Shown piece after piece: positions 45,070-53,799 of a stretch of DNA of 64,000 nt (positions are counted from its first letter, which is position 1; each line of letters starts with the position of its first letter). The translations under genes and the position numbers were made by a program. The notes beneath the pieces were generated by a model. That model was not told the origin of the DNA. It saw only the letters and a program-made list of their open reading frames with translations, and made no database searches. This DNA is from Yimella lutea. Its GTDB lineage: Bacteria; Actinomycetota; Actinomycetes; Actinomycetales; Dermatophilaceae. The stretch spans positions 2,914,001 to 2,978,000 of the forward strand of contig NZ_VFMO01000001.1 of the NCBI RefSeq assembly GCF_006715095.1, written 5' to 3'.

Positions 45070-46221
45070 TCAGCGCAGTCCGACGCGACGGTGCAGCGCG
45101 AGTTCGATCAGCTCGGTGATCAGGCTCTGGTAGTCGACACCCTCGGCGTCCCACACCCGCGGGTACATCGACGACGGCGTGAAGCCGGGCATCGTGTTGA
45201 TCTCGTTGAGGGTCAACGTGCCGTCGGGCGAGTAGAACCAGTCGACACGGGCGAGCCCCTCGCAACCGGCGGCGTCGAAGGCGCGGATCGACTGCTCGCG
45301 GATTTCCTGCGCGACGGCGTCAGGCAGGTCTGCCGGGCAGGTGAGACGAGCGGAGTCGTCGAGGTACTTGGACTCGAAGTCGTAGAAAGCGTGCGTGCCC
45401 TCCGTCACGGTGATCTCGCCGATCCGCGAGGCACGGGGCAGGTCGCTTCCGCGACCTTCGAGGATGCCGCACTCGACCTCGCGGCCGTCGATCGCGGCCT
45501 CGACGAGCACCTTCGGGTCGAACCGGCGGGCCTCCTCGATGGCGGCTTCGAGCTGTTCCTGGGAGTCGACGCGGCTGACGCCGACACTGCTACCCGCGCG
45601 GGCCGGCTTGACGAACACCGGCCGGCCGAGCGCAGCGACCGGCTCCATGCACGCCGCCTTGTCGCGTTGCCACTCCTTGTCGGTGATCAGCACGTACGGG
45701 CCGACCGGCAGCCCGGCGGCACGGAAGACGACCTTCATCAGGTGCTTGTCCATCATCACTGCGGACGCCGACACCCCTGATCCGACATAACGCATGTCGG
45801 ACAGTTCCATGAGGCCCTGGATGGTTCCGTCCTCACCGAACGGGCCGTGCAGCAGCGGGAAGACGACGTCGACGTCGCCCAGTTCGCGCGGCACGTCACC
45901 GGGTTCGCGCACAGTCAGCCCGCGACTCGCCGGATCGGTGCTGATCAACACCTCACTCGTGCCTTGCACGGACGGCGTGTGAGTTGCGGTGAGCTGCAAC
46001 GGTTCAGGGTCGTCCGCCATCAGCACCCAACGGCCTTCGGCGGTGATGCCGATGGGCAGCACGTCGAACTTTGCGCGGTCGATGGACCGCAGCACGCTGG
46101 CAGCTGTCGCGCACGACACGACGTGCTCGGCGGAACGACCACCGAACACGAGGGCGACGACCGGCTTGCGATCGGTGGGCGCGTCGGTCGGCTGGGCTTC
46201 GGGCGCAGGCTGGGTACTCAT
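45070..46221 (-). CDS. ddl: D-alanine--D-alanine ligase
   Basis: Ddl joins two D-Ala for the peptidoglycan precursor and is the target of cycloserine. The 383-residue protein has ATP-grasp motifs: VFGGRSAEHVVS at the N-terminus, LHGPFGEDGTIQGLMEL, VKPARAGSSVGVSRVD, and LARVDWFYSPDGTLTLNEINTM with the metal-ligand region NEINTM. ATG at 46221. Divergent from the adjacent PLP enzyme gene, with 65 bases between starts. GT4 gene follows in the same direction. Confidence 0.97.
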   Translation of the reverse strand: MSTQPAPEAQPTDAPTDRKPVVALVFGGRSAEHVVSCATAASVLRSIDRAKFDVLPIGITAEGRWVLMADDPEPLQLTATHTPSVQGTSEVLISTDPASRGLTVREPGDVPRELGDVDVVFPLLHGPFGEDGTIQGLMELSDMRYVGSGVSASAVMMDKHLMKVVFRAAGLPVGPYVLITDKEWQRDKAACMEPVAALGRPVFVKPARAGSSVGVSRVDSQEQLEAAIEEARRFDPKVLVEAAIDGREVECGILEGRGSDLPRASRIGEITVTEGTHAFYDFESKYLDDSARLTCPADLPDAVAQEIREQSIRAFDAAGCEGLARVDWFYSPDGTLTLNEINTMPGFTPSSMYPRVWDAEGVDYQSLITELIELALHRRVGLR

Positions 46222-46286
46222 CGCGCAGCAGCCTAGCCCGCGGACCGCCGCTCGCACGGAAGGCGCCGTCTGGGACGCTTTCGCCC

Positions 46287-47357
46287 ATGAGCCAGCCGCA
46301 CTCCCCCGCCACTCTGGTCGTCGGCCTCGGTCGCCCCGAGCGCACGCCGGGCGCTTCGGTCGGTCCGTCCGTCGAGTTCACCTCCACCTTCGTGCGGGGA
46401 GGCGACAACGCGTACGCCCGGTTCGGCAACCCGACGTGGAGCGCCTTCGAGGAGGCCATCGGTACACTCGAGGGTGGTTCGGCCCTCGCGTTCGCCAGTG
46501 GGATGGCGGCCGTGCGTGCCGCCGTCGATCTGGTTGCTCAGGGTGGAAGCGTCCTGGTGCCGCAGCACTGCTACAACGGCACGACCTCGCTGCTGCAGCA
46601 GCTGGAGGACGCCGGACGGCTCAGCGTGCGACGAGCCGACATCGCCGACACCTCGGCATACATCGACGCGATGGACCACGTCTCCATGGTGTGGTTGGAG
46701 TCGCCGACCAACCCGATGCTGGAGGTTGCCGAGCTGCCCACCTTGATCAAGGCAGCCCGCGAGTCGGGTGTGATCACGGTGTGCGACAACACGTTCGCCA
46801 CCCCCCTGCTGCAGAAGCCGCTCGAGCTGGGCGCGGACCTCGTCGTCCACTCCGCCACGAAGTATCTGTCCGGCCACTCCGACCTGCTGCTCGGCGTGAC
46901 GGTCACCACGAATCCCGAACTGCAGCAACGACTCTTGACTTCCCGGACGCTCGGGGGCGCCATCGCCGGCCCGATGGAGGCCTGGCTCGCGTTACGCGGC
47001 TTGCGCACCCTGCACGTGCGCTTCGAGCGCGCGTGCGACAACGCGGCGCGACTCGCGACCCGCCTCGCCGAGCACCCCGTCGTCGAACGGGTTCGCTACC
47101 CCGGCTTCGGGGCGATGATCGCCATCGAGGTACGCGGTGGTGCGGCGGCAGCGGAGAAGGTCGAGCAACAGGTCGAGGTCTGGCTGCCGGCGACCAGCCT
47201 CGGCGGCGTCGAGTCGATGGTCGAACGGCGCCGCCGGCACGCGTCCGAGCCGGTCACTGTCCCTCCGCAGTTGCTCCGCCTTTCGGTCGGCATCGAGGAC
47301 GTCGAGGACCTCTGGGAGGACCTGGATCAGGCACTCAGCTCGTCTCGAGCTTCCTAG
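46287..47357 (+). CDS. PLP-dependent transsulfuration-type enzyme
   Basis: A 356-residue member of the cystathionine gamma-synthase/lyase family, PLP fold type I. Key segments: PTWSAFEEAIGTLEGG with the substrate/cofactor arginine region, SGMAAVRAAVD, ESPTNPMLEV, VCDNTFATP and the Schiff-base lysine in SATKYLSGHSD. Most relatives have a segment of about 15-20 residues between the YPG motif and GFGAM; here the protein reads RYPGFGAMIAIEV directly. The C-terminus ...PQLLRLSVGIEDVEDLWEDL is normal. Start ATG at 46287. The 3' end overlaps gpsA convergently by 23 bases. Confidence 0.85.
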   Translation: MSQPHSPATLVVGLGRPERTPGASVGPSVEFTSTFVRGGDNAYARFGNPTWSAFEEAIGTLEGGSALAFASGMAAVRAAVDLVAQGGSVLVPQHCYNGTTSLLQQLEDAGRLSVRRADIADTSAYIDAMDHVSMVWLESPTNPMLEVAELPTLIKAARESGVITVCDNTFATPLLQKPLELGADLVVHSATKYLSGHSDLLLGVTVTTNPELQQRLLTSRTLGGAIAGPMEAWLALRGLRTLHVRFERACDNAARLATRLAEHPVVERVRYPGFGAMIAIEVRGGAAAAEKVEQQVEVWLPATSLGGVESMVERRRRHASEPVTVPPQLLRLSVGIEDVEDLWEDLDQALSSSRAS

Positions 47358-48336
47358 CGCGCGACATCAGCGCCGCCACGACCTCGCGGGTGCTGCGTCC
47401 CTCGTAGACGACGGCTTCGACGTTCTCCACGATCGGCACCTCGACGTCGAGCGATAGGGCGAGGTCGAGGATCGACTTACACGACTTCACGCCCTCCGCG
47501 ACCTGTTTGGTGGCGGCGATCGTCTCCTGCAGCGTCTTGCCCTGCCCGAGTGCGTAACCGAAGGTTCGGTTGCGGGACAACGGCGAGGCACAGGTCGCCA
47601 TCAGGTCACCCACTCCGGCGAGACCCAGGAAGGTCTGGGGATCGGCGCCCAACGCCGTGCCCAGACGGGCCGTCTCGGCGAGACCGCGCGTGATGAGGCT
47701 GGCAAGAGTGTTGTCCCCCATGCCCATTCCGGACGCCATGCCGCACGCCAACGCGATGACGTTCTTCGTCGCTCCGGCGATCTCGGTGCCGATCACGTCG
47801 CCGCCGAGGTAGGGCCGGAAGTACGGCGTGGCGCAGGCTTCGGCGACGCGAGCACGCATCCGCGGACTGGTGGACGCGACCACGGACGCTGCGGGCTGCC
47901 GCTGCGCGACCTCCTTGGCGAGGTTGGGCCCGGACACGACGACGACGCGTGCCGGGTCGATGCCGGCCGCGTCGGTGATCACCTCACTCATCCGCTTGCC
48001 GGTGTCGAGCTCGATGCCCTTCATCAAGGACACGACGGCCGCGTCCTCACCGATGTGGTCACCCCACCGGCCGAGGTTCTCGCGCAGGCTCTGCGACGGC
48101 ACCGCGAGCACGACGATTTGCGCACCGTCCGTCGCCTCGGCGACATCGCTGGTAGCCCGGATGTTCTGGGGCAGAACGAGATCCGGAAGGTAGTCGACGT
48201 TCACGCGGTCGGCGTTGATGGCCGCGGCGAGCTCGGGTCGACGAGCCCACAGCATCACGTCCTGCCCGGCTTCCGCCATCACGAGAGAGAAAGCGGTCCC
48301 CCAGCTTCCACTGCCCAGAACTGCGACGCGGGTCAT
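47335..48336 (-). CDS. gpsA: Glycerol-3-phosphate dehydrogenase [NAD(P)+]
   Basis: GpsA makes sn-glycerol-3-phosphate for phospholipids. The 333-residue protein starts MTRVAVLGSGSWGTAFSLVMAEAG with the nucleotide-binding GxGxxG, and has the conserved KGIE, VVSGPNLAKEVAQ, SRNRTFGYALGQG segments; the catalytic lysine lies in GATKNVIALA. ATG overlaps the frameshifted plsC stop in ATGA. It forms the phospholipid pair with plsC, the next enzyme to use its product. Confidence 0.97.
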   Translation of the reverse strand: MTRVAVLGSGSWGTAFSLVMAEAGQDVMLWARRPELAAAINADRVNVDYLPDLVLPQNIRATSDVAEATDGAQIVVLAVPSQSLRENLGRWGDHIGEDAAVVSLMKGIELDTGKRMSEVITDAAGIDPARVVVVSGPNLAKEVAQRQPAASVVASTSPRMRARVAEACATPYFRPYLGGDVIGTEIAGATKNVIALACGMASGMGMGDNTLASLITRGLAETARLGTALGADPQTFLGLAGVGDLMATCASPLSRNRTFGYALGQGKTLQETIAATKQVAEGVKSCKSILDLALSLDVEVPIVENVEAVVYEGRSTREVVAALMSRARKLETS

Positions 48337-49057
48337 GAGTGTTCTCCGTCCATGTCGTTCGACCGATCAGGTGCAACCTCACCACGTGCACGCTCGAGTT
48401 GCACGGTGATCGCGTCCATCAGGCGGGCAGTCGCTTCGCGAAGCACCCCGCCGGTCATGGGAACGCCGCGCAGATCGTCGAGGTCGACGGCCGCCCCTGC
48501 ATAGACCTTGATCGTCTTGCGAGGCAGCAGTTTCGGCGTGACGCCGCGGTAGGGGAACAGGACGTCCTGGGTGCCCCATATCCCGATCGGGATCAGCGGG
48601 CAGCCGGTCGACAAGGCGATTCGCGCCGCCCCGGTCTTACCGGGCATCGGCCACAGATCCTTGTGCCGGGTCAGGGTGCCCTCCGGCATTACGCAGATGC
48701 AGTCGCCGCGCTCGATCGCGTCCAGTGCCGCCTCGTAGGCGTGCACCGCCTGCGCGGACCCGCGCACGACCGGAATCTGTCCGGTGCCCGTCATCACCCG
48801 CTTGACCCGGGCATACCGAACAGCGCCGACTTCGCGAGGTAGCGGGGCGCCCGACCCTGGCTGATCAGAAACTGCGCCAGGGTGAAGCCGTCCAGGTAGG
48901 AGATGTGGTTCGCGGCGGCGACAAAACCACCGCTCTTCGGGATGTGCTCGCCGCCCTGCCAGTCGTGACGCCAGGTGCGCAGGAGCACTGGCCACAGCCC
49001 CTTGACGATGTTCTCGTACATCGGCGGGGTGTCCTCACTGATCGTGGGATGCGCCAC
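48333..49057 (-). pseudogene. plsC: Lysophosphatidic acid acyltransferase-like gene with a frameshift
   Basis: Two overlapping minus-strand frames together make a complete PlsC. The first, from GTG at 49057 with GAGGAGG upstream, has ANHISYLDG (the HX4D active site) and ends ALFGMPGSSG at a TGA. The second resumes VKRVMTGTGQIPVVRGS, then CVMPEGTLTRH (the second conserved motif) to the stop at 48333. The frames join at the GGG near 48806-48811: one lost G in a run of four explains it. Without that base the protein would be about 241 residues. True mutation or sequencing error cannot be told here. It precedes gpsA with ATGA overlap. Confidence 0.85.
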
Positions 49058-49182
49058 CGGACCTCCTCGTCTGGGTGCCTGCTTGCGTGTGCGACCACAT
49101 CTTCGTTACGCGTGGACGTCGATGTCGACCGGTTGGGGGCATGCATCAGGGGTCGACGCAACCAACGGCACCATCTGGGACG

Positions 49183-49833
49183 ATGGGAGGCGTGAGCCCC
49201 ACTTTGACATCCACCTGGTTTCTGGTCCTGCCGGTGAAAAACACCGAACGGGGCAAGAGTCGGCTCACCCCACCGGGCGGCGTGGCCCGCCGCGACCTCG
49301 CACTGGCGATGGCACTGGACACCATCGACGTGGTGCTGCAGGTCGTTCCGGCCGCTCAGATCGTGCTGGTGACCGACGACCCGATCGTGCGCACCAACGC
49401 CGAATCGATGGCGATCAACGTCGTCGACGACCCGGGACGAGGACTCAACCCGGCCATCGAACTCGGCCTCGCGAAGGTGGGCGAGATGGCACCGGGGGCA
49501 CCGGGAGCAGTCCTGCTCGCCGACCTTCCCGCGCTGACCCCAGACGCGCTCTACGAAGCGCTACGTGCCTGTGCCGCAACAGAATCCAGCATCGTCCCCG
49601 ACGAATCCGGCGACGGGACGGTGCTGCTCACGCACCACGACGCCTCACGTCTCGTCCCCCGCTTCGGCACCGGTTCGGCCGCCCGGCACAGCCGCGCCGC
49701 CAGCATCCTGCGTCCCGACCTACCGCAGCTACGCACCGACGTCGACGACACCGAGGCACTCGGACGCGCCCGCCGTCTCGGCCTGGGGCCGCGGACCCGG
49801 GGGTTGCTCGACACCGCCCCCGAGGCAGGCTGA
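49183..49833 (+). CDS. cofC: 2-phospho-L-lactate guanylyltransferase (coenzyme F420)
   Basis: CofC/FbiD activates 2-phospholactate or phosphoenolpyruvate for coenzyme F420. The ~216-residue protein has the nucleotidyltransferase N-terminus FLVLPVKNTERGKSRLTPP and the metal/nucleotide segment VLLADLPALTPD (LxADxP), as well as NVVDDPGRGLNPAI. Its presence suggests the host makes F420. The start is ATG at 49183 or GTG at 49192; neither has an ideal ribosome site. Eight bases after its stop the cold-shock-like gene begins, so they are likely co-transcribed. Confidence 0.88.
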   Translation: MGGVSPTLTSTWFLVLPVKNTERGKSRLTPPGGVARRDLALAMALDTIDVVLQVVPAAQIVLVTDDPIVRTNAESMAINVVDDPGRGLNPAIELGLAKVGEMAPGAPGAVLLADLPALTPDALYEALRACAATESSIVPDESGDGTVLLTHHDASRLVPRFGTGSAARHSRAASILRPDLPQLRTDVDDTEALGRARRLGLGPRTRGLLDTAPEAG

Positions 49834-49841
49834 GGAGAACC

Positions 49842-50054
49842 ATGCAGGCCACCGTGCACCGCTTCGACCCCGACACCGCTTCGGGCAGCGTTCTGACCGA
49901 CAACGGTCGCGAGATCGACTTCGGCGTAGCCGCATTCGCCAACACCTCACTGTTGCATCTGCGTCCGGGGCAACGGGTCAACATCGAGGTCGGCGCCTCC
50001 GGTATCAGCAGGATGTGGATCGAGGGCATCGGACCCGGTCAACGCATCCGCTGA
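49842..50054 (+). CDS. Small cold-shock-domain-like protein
   Basis: A 70-residue protein beginning MQATVHRFDPDTASGSVLTDNG, with the shape of an OB-fold cold-shock domain (strand-turn patterns GSVLTDNGREIDFG and LRPGQRVNIEVG) but without the strict aromatic KGFGFI / DVFVH RNA-binding motifs. It is therefore probably a divergent relative rather than a classical cold-shock protein. ATG at 49842 with GAGGAGAA upstream, eight bases after cofC. A strong terminator follows. Exact role unknown. Confidence 0.72.
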   Translation: MQATVHRFDPDTASGSVLTDNGREIDFGVAAFANTSLLHLRPGQRVNIEVGASGISRMWIEGIGPGQRIR

Positions 50055-50067
50055 CCGACCGCAGACG

Positions 50068-50106
50068 ACGGACCGGCCCCGCTCGCTTCGAGCGGGGCCG
50101 GTCTGT
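50068..50106. terminator. Strong bidirectional terminator
   Basis: A perfect 15-bp stem GACCGGCCCCGCTCG / CGAGCGGGGCCGGTC (50071-50085 with 50089-50103) with a three-base loop, extendable to 18 pairs with one G:T. It sits between the convergent cold-shock-like gene and HU and can serve both. Confidence 0.9.
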
Positions 50107-50118
50107 CGTTCGGTGCGA

Positions 50119-50622
50119 CTACTTCTTGGCGGTCTTGCGCGTGGTCGCCTTGGTCGCGGTCTTCGCCGGAGCCTTCTTGGCGGCAGCCTTGGTCGCCGTG
50201 GTCTTCGCGGCGGTCGTCTTCTTGGCGGCGGCCTTCGTGGTGGTCTTCTTCACCGGAGCCTTCTTGGCCGCCGCCTTGGTGGTGGCCGTGGTGCCGGCGG
50301 TGCCTGCCGACGCGCGGCCGGCCGCGTTACCGGTCTTCGGCAGCGAGCTCGGCTTGGCGACGACGGCCTTGAAGCCGGTGCCCGGCTTGAACTTCGGGAC
50401 GGCGGTCTTCTTGATCGGCACGGTGTCGCCGGTGCGCGGGTTACGGCCGGTGCGCGCTGCTCGGGTGACCTTCTCGAAGGTGCCGAAGCCGGTGATCGTG
50501 ACCTTGTTGCCACGTGCCACCTCACGGATGATCGCGTCGAGGACGGCGTCGACAGCGTCGGTGGCCGCCTTCTTGCCGCCGAGTCGGGTCTCGATGGCGG
50601 TGATGAGATCTGCCTTGTTCAC
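50119..50622 (-). CDS. hupB: HU-type DNA-binding protein with Lys/Ala-rich tail
   Basis: Nucleoid protein HU. Residues 1-~90 form the classical HU fold: VNKADLITAIETR, VTITGFGTFEKVTR and the arm RTGRNPRTGDTVPIKK with the DNA-contacting proline region. From about residue 100 an ~65-residue tail of repeated KKAP/KAAAKK/TTK units follows, as in mycobacterial HupB. Start GTG at 50622, with GAAGGG nine bases upstream; an earlier GTG at 50631 would add three residues. 167 residues. The upstream 289-base gap holds a leuCD terminator and no gene. Confidence 0.95.
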   Translation of the reverse strand: MNKADLITAIETRLGGKKAATDAVDAVLDAIIREVARGNKVTITGFGTFEKVTRAARTGRNPRTGDTVPIKKTAVPKFKPGTGFKAVVAKPSSLPKTGNAAGRASAGTAGTTATTKAAAKKAPVKKTTTKAAAKKTTAAKTTATKAAAKKAPAKTATKATTRKTAKK

Positions 50623-50867
50623 TACTGACACCCCTTCGGGTTTCGGGCGCTCCGGCGAACCGGTGGGCGTTCCTGTCCGATGCGCCGTCCGTTCTCGCAC
50701 GGCTCACTACAGACGTTAGGACCCGCGAGACTCGCAGGCAACCATTCAGAGCACGCAATACGTTGCGCCACAAGGACATTCGGACGTCGACCCCGCTGCA
50801 CGAGCAGCACGGTCCGAATACCTGAACGATCCAACGAACTGGCGAATTCTTCTGCACGACAACGAAA

Positions 50868-50897
50868 CACGCCCCGATCCAAACGGATCGAGGCGTG
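50868..50897 (-). terminator. Terminator after leuCD
   Basis: A 13-bp stem (50868-50880 with 50885-50897) with one mismatch and loop AAAC, followed in the minus direction by TTTCGTTG, lies 14 bases beyond the leuD stop. Fits an intrinsic terminator for the leuC-leuD transcript. Confidence 0.75.
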
Positions 50898-50911
50898 AAT
50901 CGTCGCCGCTG

Positions 50912-51505
50912 TCAGGGAACTTCGACAGTGGGCTTCCAACCCGGACGGGATGATTCGAATTCCTCGATGGCATGCGCGTGTCGCAGCGTGAGGCTGATGT
51001 CGTCGAGTCCCTCGAGCAAACGCCAACGGGTGTAGTCGTCCACCTCGAACGCGAACGTGTGCTCGCCGGCGGTCACTGTGCGCTCGACGAGATCCACCGT
51101 GACCTGCGTGCCCGGCTCGTTCTCCAGCAGCTTCCACAGCAGTTCGATGTCGTCCTGCGCCAGCTGTGCGGTGAGCAGTCCGGCCTTGCCGGAGTTGCCG
51201 CGGAAGATGTCGGCGAACCGTGAGCTGAGCACGACCTTGAAGCCGTAGTCCATCAACGCCCAGACCGCATGTTCACGCGACGATCCGGTGCCGAAGTCGG
51301 ATCCGGCCACCAGCACCGATCCTTGCGCGAAGGACGGATTGTTCAGCACGAAGCTCTCATCGTTCCGCCACGCGGCGAACAAGCCGTCCTCGAAACCAGT
51401 ACGCGTCACGCGCTTGAGGTAGACAGCCGGAATGATCTGGTCGGTGTCGACATTGCTGCGGCGCAACGGAACTCCGACGCCGGTGTGAGTCGTGAACTTG
51501 TCCAT
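50912..51505 (-). CDS. leuD: 3-isopropylmalate dehydratase small subunit
   Basis: LeuD pairs with LeuC to isomerise isopropylmalate in leucine synthesis. The 197-residue protein starts [26 protein letters not shown] and contains the swivel-domain motifs [19 protein letters not shown] and [10 protein letters not shown] chose the ATG at 51505, five bases after AAGGAG; a GTG at 51511 would add two residues. Eleven bases after the leuC stop, same operon. A terminator follows. Confidence 0.97.
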   Translation of the reverse strand: MDKFTTHTGVGVPLRRSNVDTDQIIPAVYLKRVTRTGFEDGLFAAWRNDESFVLNNPSFAQGSVLVAGSDFGTGSSREHAVWALMDYGFKVVLSSRFADIFRGNSGKAGLLTAQLAQDDIELLWKLLENEPGTQVTVDLVERTVTAGEHTFAFEVDDYTRWRLLEGLDDISLTLRHAHAIEEFESSRPGWKPTVEVP

Positions 51506-51515
51506 CGTCACTCCT

Positions 51516-52910
51516 TCAGTTCAGGTCGGCCGGGCTCGACAGGGTGCCGCGGACAGCGGTCGCGGCGGCGACCAACGGACTCACCAGGTGCGTCCGACCG
51601 CCCTTGCCCTGGCGCCCTTCGAAGTTGCGGTTCGAGGTGGAAGCGCTGCGCTCCCCGGGGCTGAGCTGGTCGGGGTTCATGCCCAGACACATCGAGCAAC
51701 CCGCGAGGCGCCACTCGGCACCGGCGTCCTGGAAGACCGCGTCCAGTCCCTCGGACTCTGCCTGCAGGCGGACCCTGGCCGAGCCGGGCACCACGAGCAT
51801 CCGCACACCGTCGGCGACCTTGCGACCCTTGATGACGTCGGCCGCCGCACGCAGATCCTCGATGCGCCCGTTGGTGCAGGAACCGAGGAAGACCGTGTCC
51901 ACCGCGATCTGCTTCAACGGCATGCCCGGGGTCAGCCCCATGTACTCGATCGCTTTCTCCGCCGCGAAGCGCTGGTTGTCGTCGCCGATGCGATCCGGTT
52001 CCGGAACGCTCGCCGTCAACGGCAACCCCTGACCCGGGTTCGTGCCCCAGGTGACGAACGGGGCCAGGTCGGCGGCGTCCAGATCCACGACCGCGTCGAA
52101 CTCGGCGTCGTCGTCGGTGCGCAGTTCACGCCAAGCCTCGACCGCGGCGTCCCAGTCGTCACCCGACGGTGCCTTGTCCCGACCCTTGAGGTACTCGAAC
52201 GTGATCTCGTCCGGCGCGATCATGCCGGCGCGTGCACCGGCCTCGATCGACATGTTGCACATTGTCATTCGCGCTTCCATCGACAACGACCGGATTGCCG
52301 AGCCGCGGTACTCCAGCACATATCCCTGCCCGCCGCCGGTGCCGATCTTTGCGATGACGGCGAGAATGACGTCCTTGGCGGTGACGCCTTCGGTGAGTTC
52401 ACCCTCGACGTTGATGGCCATCGTCTTGAACGGTTTCAGCGGGAGGGTCTGCGCGGCCAGCACGTGCTCGACCTCACTGGTGCCGATGCCGAACGCGAGA
52501 GCGCCGAACGCGCCGTGTGTCGAGGTGTGGCTGTCACCGCAGACGATCGTCATACCCGGCTGAGTCAGGCCCAGTTGCGGGCCGATGATGTGGACGATGC
52601 CCTGCTCGGCCGAACCCATCGGGTAGAGCTTGACGCCGAACTCCTCGCAGTTCGTGCGCAGAGTCTCGACCTGGGTGCGGCTGACGAGGTCGGTGATCGG
52701 GCCGGGGGTCGTCGGGACGTTGTGGTCCTCGGTCGCCAGCGAGAGGTCAGGCCGGCGCACCGGACGGCCGGCGAGGCGAAGTCCGTCGAAGGCCTGCGGG
52801 CTGGTGACCTCGTGCAGGAGGTGCAGGTCGATGTAGAGCAGATCCGGCTCTCCTTCGGCACGTCGTACGACGTGCTGCTCCCACACCTTCTCAGCGAGTG
52901 TGCGCCCCAT
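51516..52910 (-). CDS. leuC: 3-isopropylmalate dehydratase large subunit
   Basis: LeuC is the [4Fe-4S] aconitase-family catalytic subunit. The 464-residue protein starts [15 protein letters not shown], with [22 protein letters not shown] and [17 protein letters not shown] (first cysteine cluster ligand), then [11 protein letters not shown] (the CxxC of the other two ligands). ATG at 52910. Divergent from an IclR-family regulator gene with a palindromic region between; leuD follows. Confidence 0.97.
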   Translation of the reverse strand: MGRTLAEKVWEQHVVRRAEGEPDLLYIDLHLLHEVTSPQAFDGLRLAGRPVRRPDLSLATEDHNVPTTPGPITDLVSRTQVETLRTNCEEFGVKLYPMGSAEQGIVHIIGPQLGLTQPGMTIVCGDSHTSTHGAFGALAFGIGTSEVEHVLAAQTLPLKPFKTMAINVEGELTEGVTAKDVILAVIAKIGTGGGQGYVLEYRGSAIRSLSMEARMTMCNMSIEAGARAGMIAPDEITFEYLKGRDKAPSGDDWDAAVEAWRELRTDDDAEFDAVVDLDAADLAPFVTWGTNPGQGLPLTASVPEPDRIGDDNQRFAAEKAIEYMGLTPGMPLKQIAVDTVFLGSCTNGRIEDLRAAADVIKGRKVADGVRMLVVPGSARVRLQAESEGLDAVFQDAGAEWRLAGCSMCLGMNPDQLSPGERSASTSNRNFEGRQGKGGRTHLVSPLVAAATAVRGTLSSPADLN

Positions 52911-52986
52911 GACCCACCCTTCCTACCGACTTCGCGTCAGACTCGTACCAGTTGTGATCAGCAGAATCGCCGACCGATTTTGCAAA

Positions 52987-53013
52987 TGAGCTTGCGTCTC
53001 GCTCAATGAGACG
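52987..53013. promoter_or_regulatory. Overlapping inverted repeats between leuC and the IclR gene
   Basis: Two palindromes interlock: TGAGC-N9-GCTCA (52987-53005) and CGTCTC-N7-GAGACG (52995-53013). For the plus direction, TTGCGT (52992-52997), 17 bases, and CAATAT (53015-53020) form a promoter candidate whose transcript would begin at about the regulator's ATG (53027), implying a leaderless message. Placement suits autoregulation and leuCD control by an IclR (NdgR/LtbR-type) protein. Confidence 0.55.
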
Positions 53014-53026
53014 GCAATATCATTAC

Positions 53027-53782
53027 ATGGACAACTCTAGCGGTGTCGGTGTCCTTGACAAGGCCGCCGTCGTTCTTGCGGCTCTCGAGGCAGGCCCCTC
53101 GACCCTCGCGCAACTTGTTGCGCACACCGGACTCGCCCGCCCGACGGCGCATCGACTCGCCGTCGCGCTCGAGCATCACCGTCTTGTCGCCCGCGATCTG
53201 CAGGGACGCTTCATCCTCGGACCGCGCCTGGGTGAACTTGCCTCTGCCGCAGGTGAGGACCGCCTGCTCGCCGCAGCCGGACCCGTGCTCGGCGCCCTGC
53301 GCGACCACACCCACGAGAGCGCGCAGCTCTTTCGCCGCCAGGGCGACCAGCGCATCTGCGTCGCGGCCGCCGACCGCCCGATGGGTCTGCGCGACTCGAT
53401 CCCGGTCGGAGCCACCTTGTCGATGGCCGCCGGCTCGGCCGCCCAGGTACTGCTCGCCTGGGAGGAGCCGGACCGGTTGCACCGAGGCCTGCAGGGCGCG
53501 AAGTTCTCGGCGACGATGCTCTCCGGGGTCCGTCGGCGCGGCTGGGCCCAGAGCGTCGGCGAACGCGAGCCGGGGGTCGCGTCCGTGTCGGCCCCGGTGC
53601 GCAGCCCGTCCGGACGCGTCATCGCGGCCGTGTCCATCTCGGGCCCGATCGAGCGCGTGTCCCGCCAGCCAGGACGCCTGCACGCGGCGACCGTCGTGGC
53701 CGGCGCGAACAAGCTGACCGAGATCCTCGCCCGGGCACACGCCGCACAGCAGCGTCCGCGTCCGTCGTCCGACGTGGGCTGA
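53027..53782 (+). CDS. IclR-family regulator of leucine genes
   Basis: A 251-residue IclR-type regulator: winged helix-turn-helix in the N-terminal ~70 residues (STLAQLVAHTGLARPTAHRLAVAL), then the effector-binding domain with GRVIAAVSISGP near the C-terminus. Position divergent from leuCD matches NdgR of streptomycetes and LtbR of corynebacteria, which control leucine and tryptophan genes; this is inference. ATG at 53027; no ribosome site is present and the predicted transcript start coincides with the ATG, so it is likely leaderless. The C-terminus is basic and disordered. Confidence 0.88.
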   Translation: MDNSSGVGVLDKAAVVLAALEAGPSTLAQLVAHTGLARPTAHRLAVALEHHRLVARDLQGRFILGPRLGELASAAGEDRLLAAAGPVLGALRDHTHESAQLFRRQGDQRICVAAADRPMGLRDSIPVGATLSMAAGSAAQVLLAWEEPDRLHRGLQGAKFSATMLSGVRRRGWAQSVGEREPGVASVSAPVRSPSGRVIAAVSISGPIERVSRQPGRLHAATVVAGANKLTEILARAHAAQQRPRPSSDVG

Positions 53783-53799
53783 TTCGCATCGCCCGGCGA

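Noticed and set aside
49183..49200. Choosing the GTG at 49192 as the cofC start
   Set aside because: Ribosome site would be only one base from it; ATG at 49183 chosen, without certainty.
50113..50628. A Gly/Leu-rich frame opposite the HU gene
   Set aside because: Complement of the Lys/Ala-rich HU tail, so compositional only.
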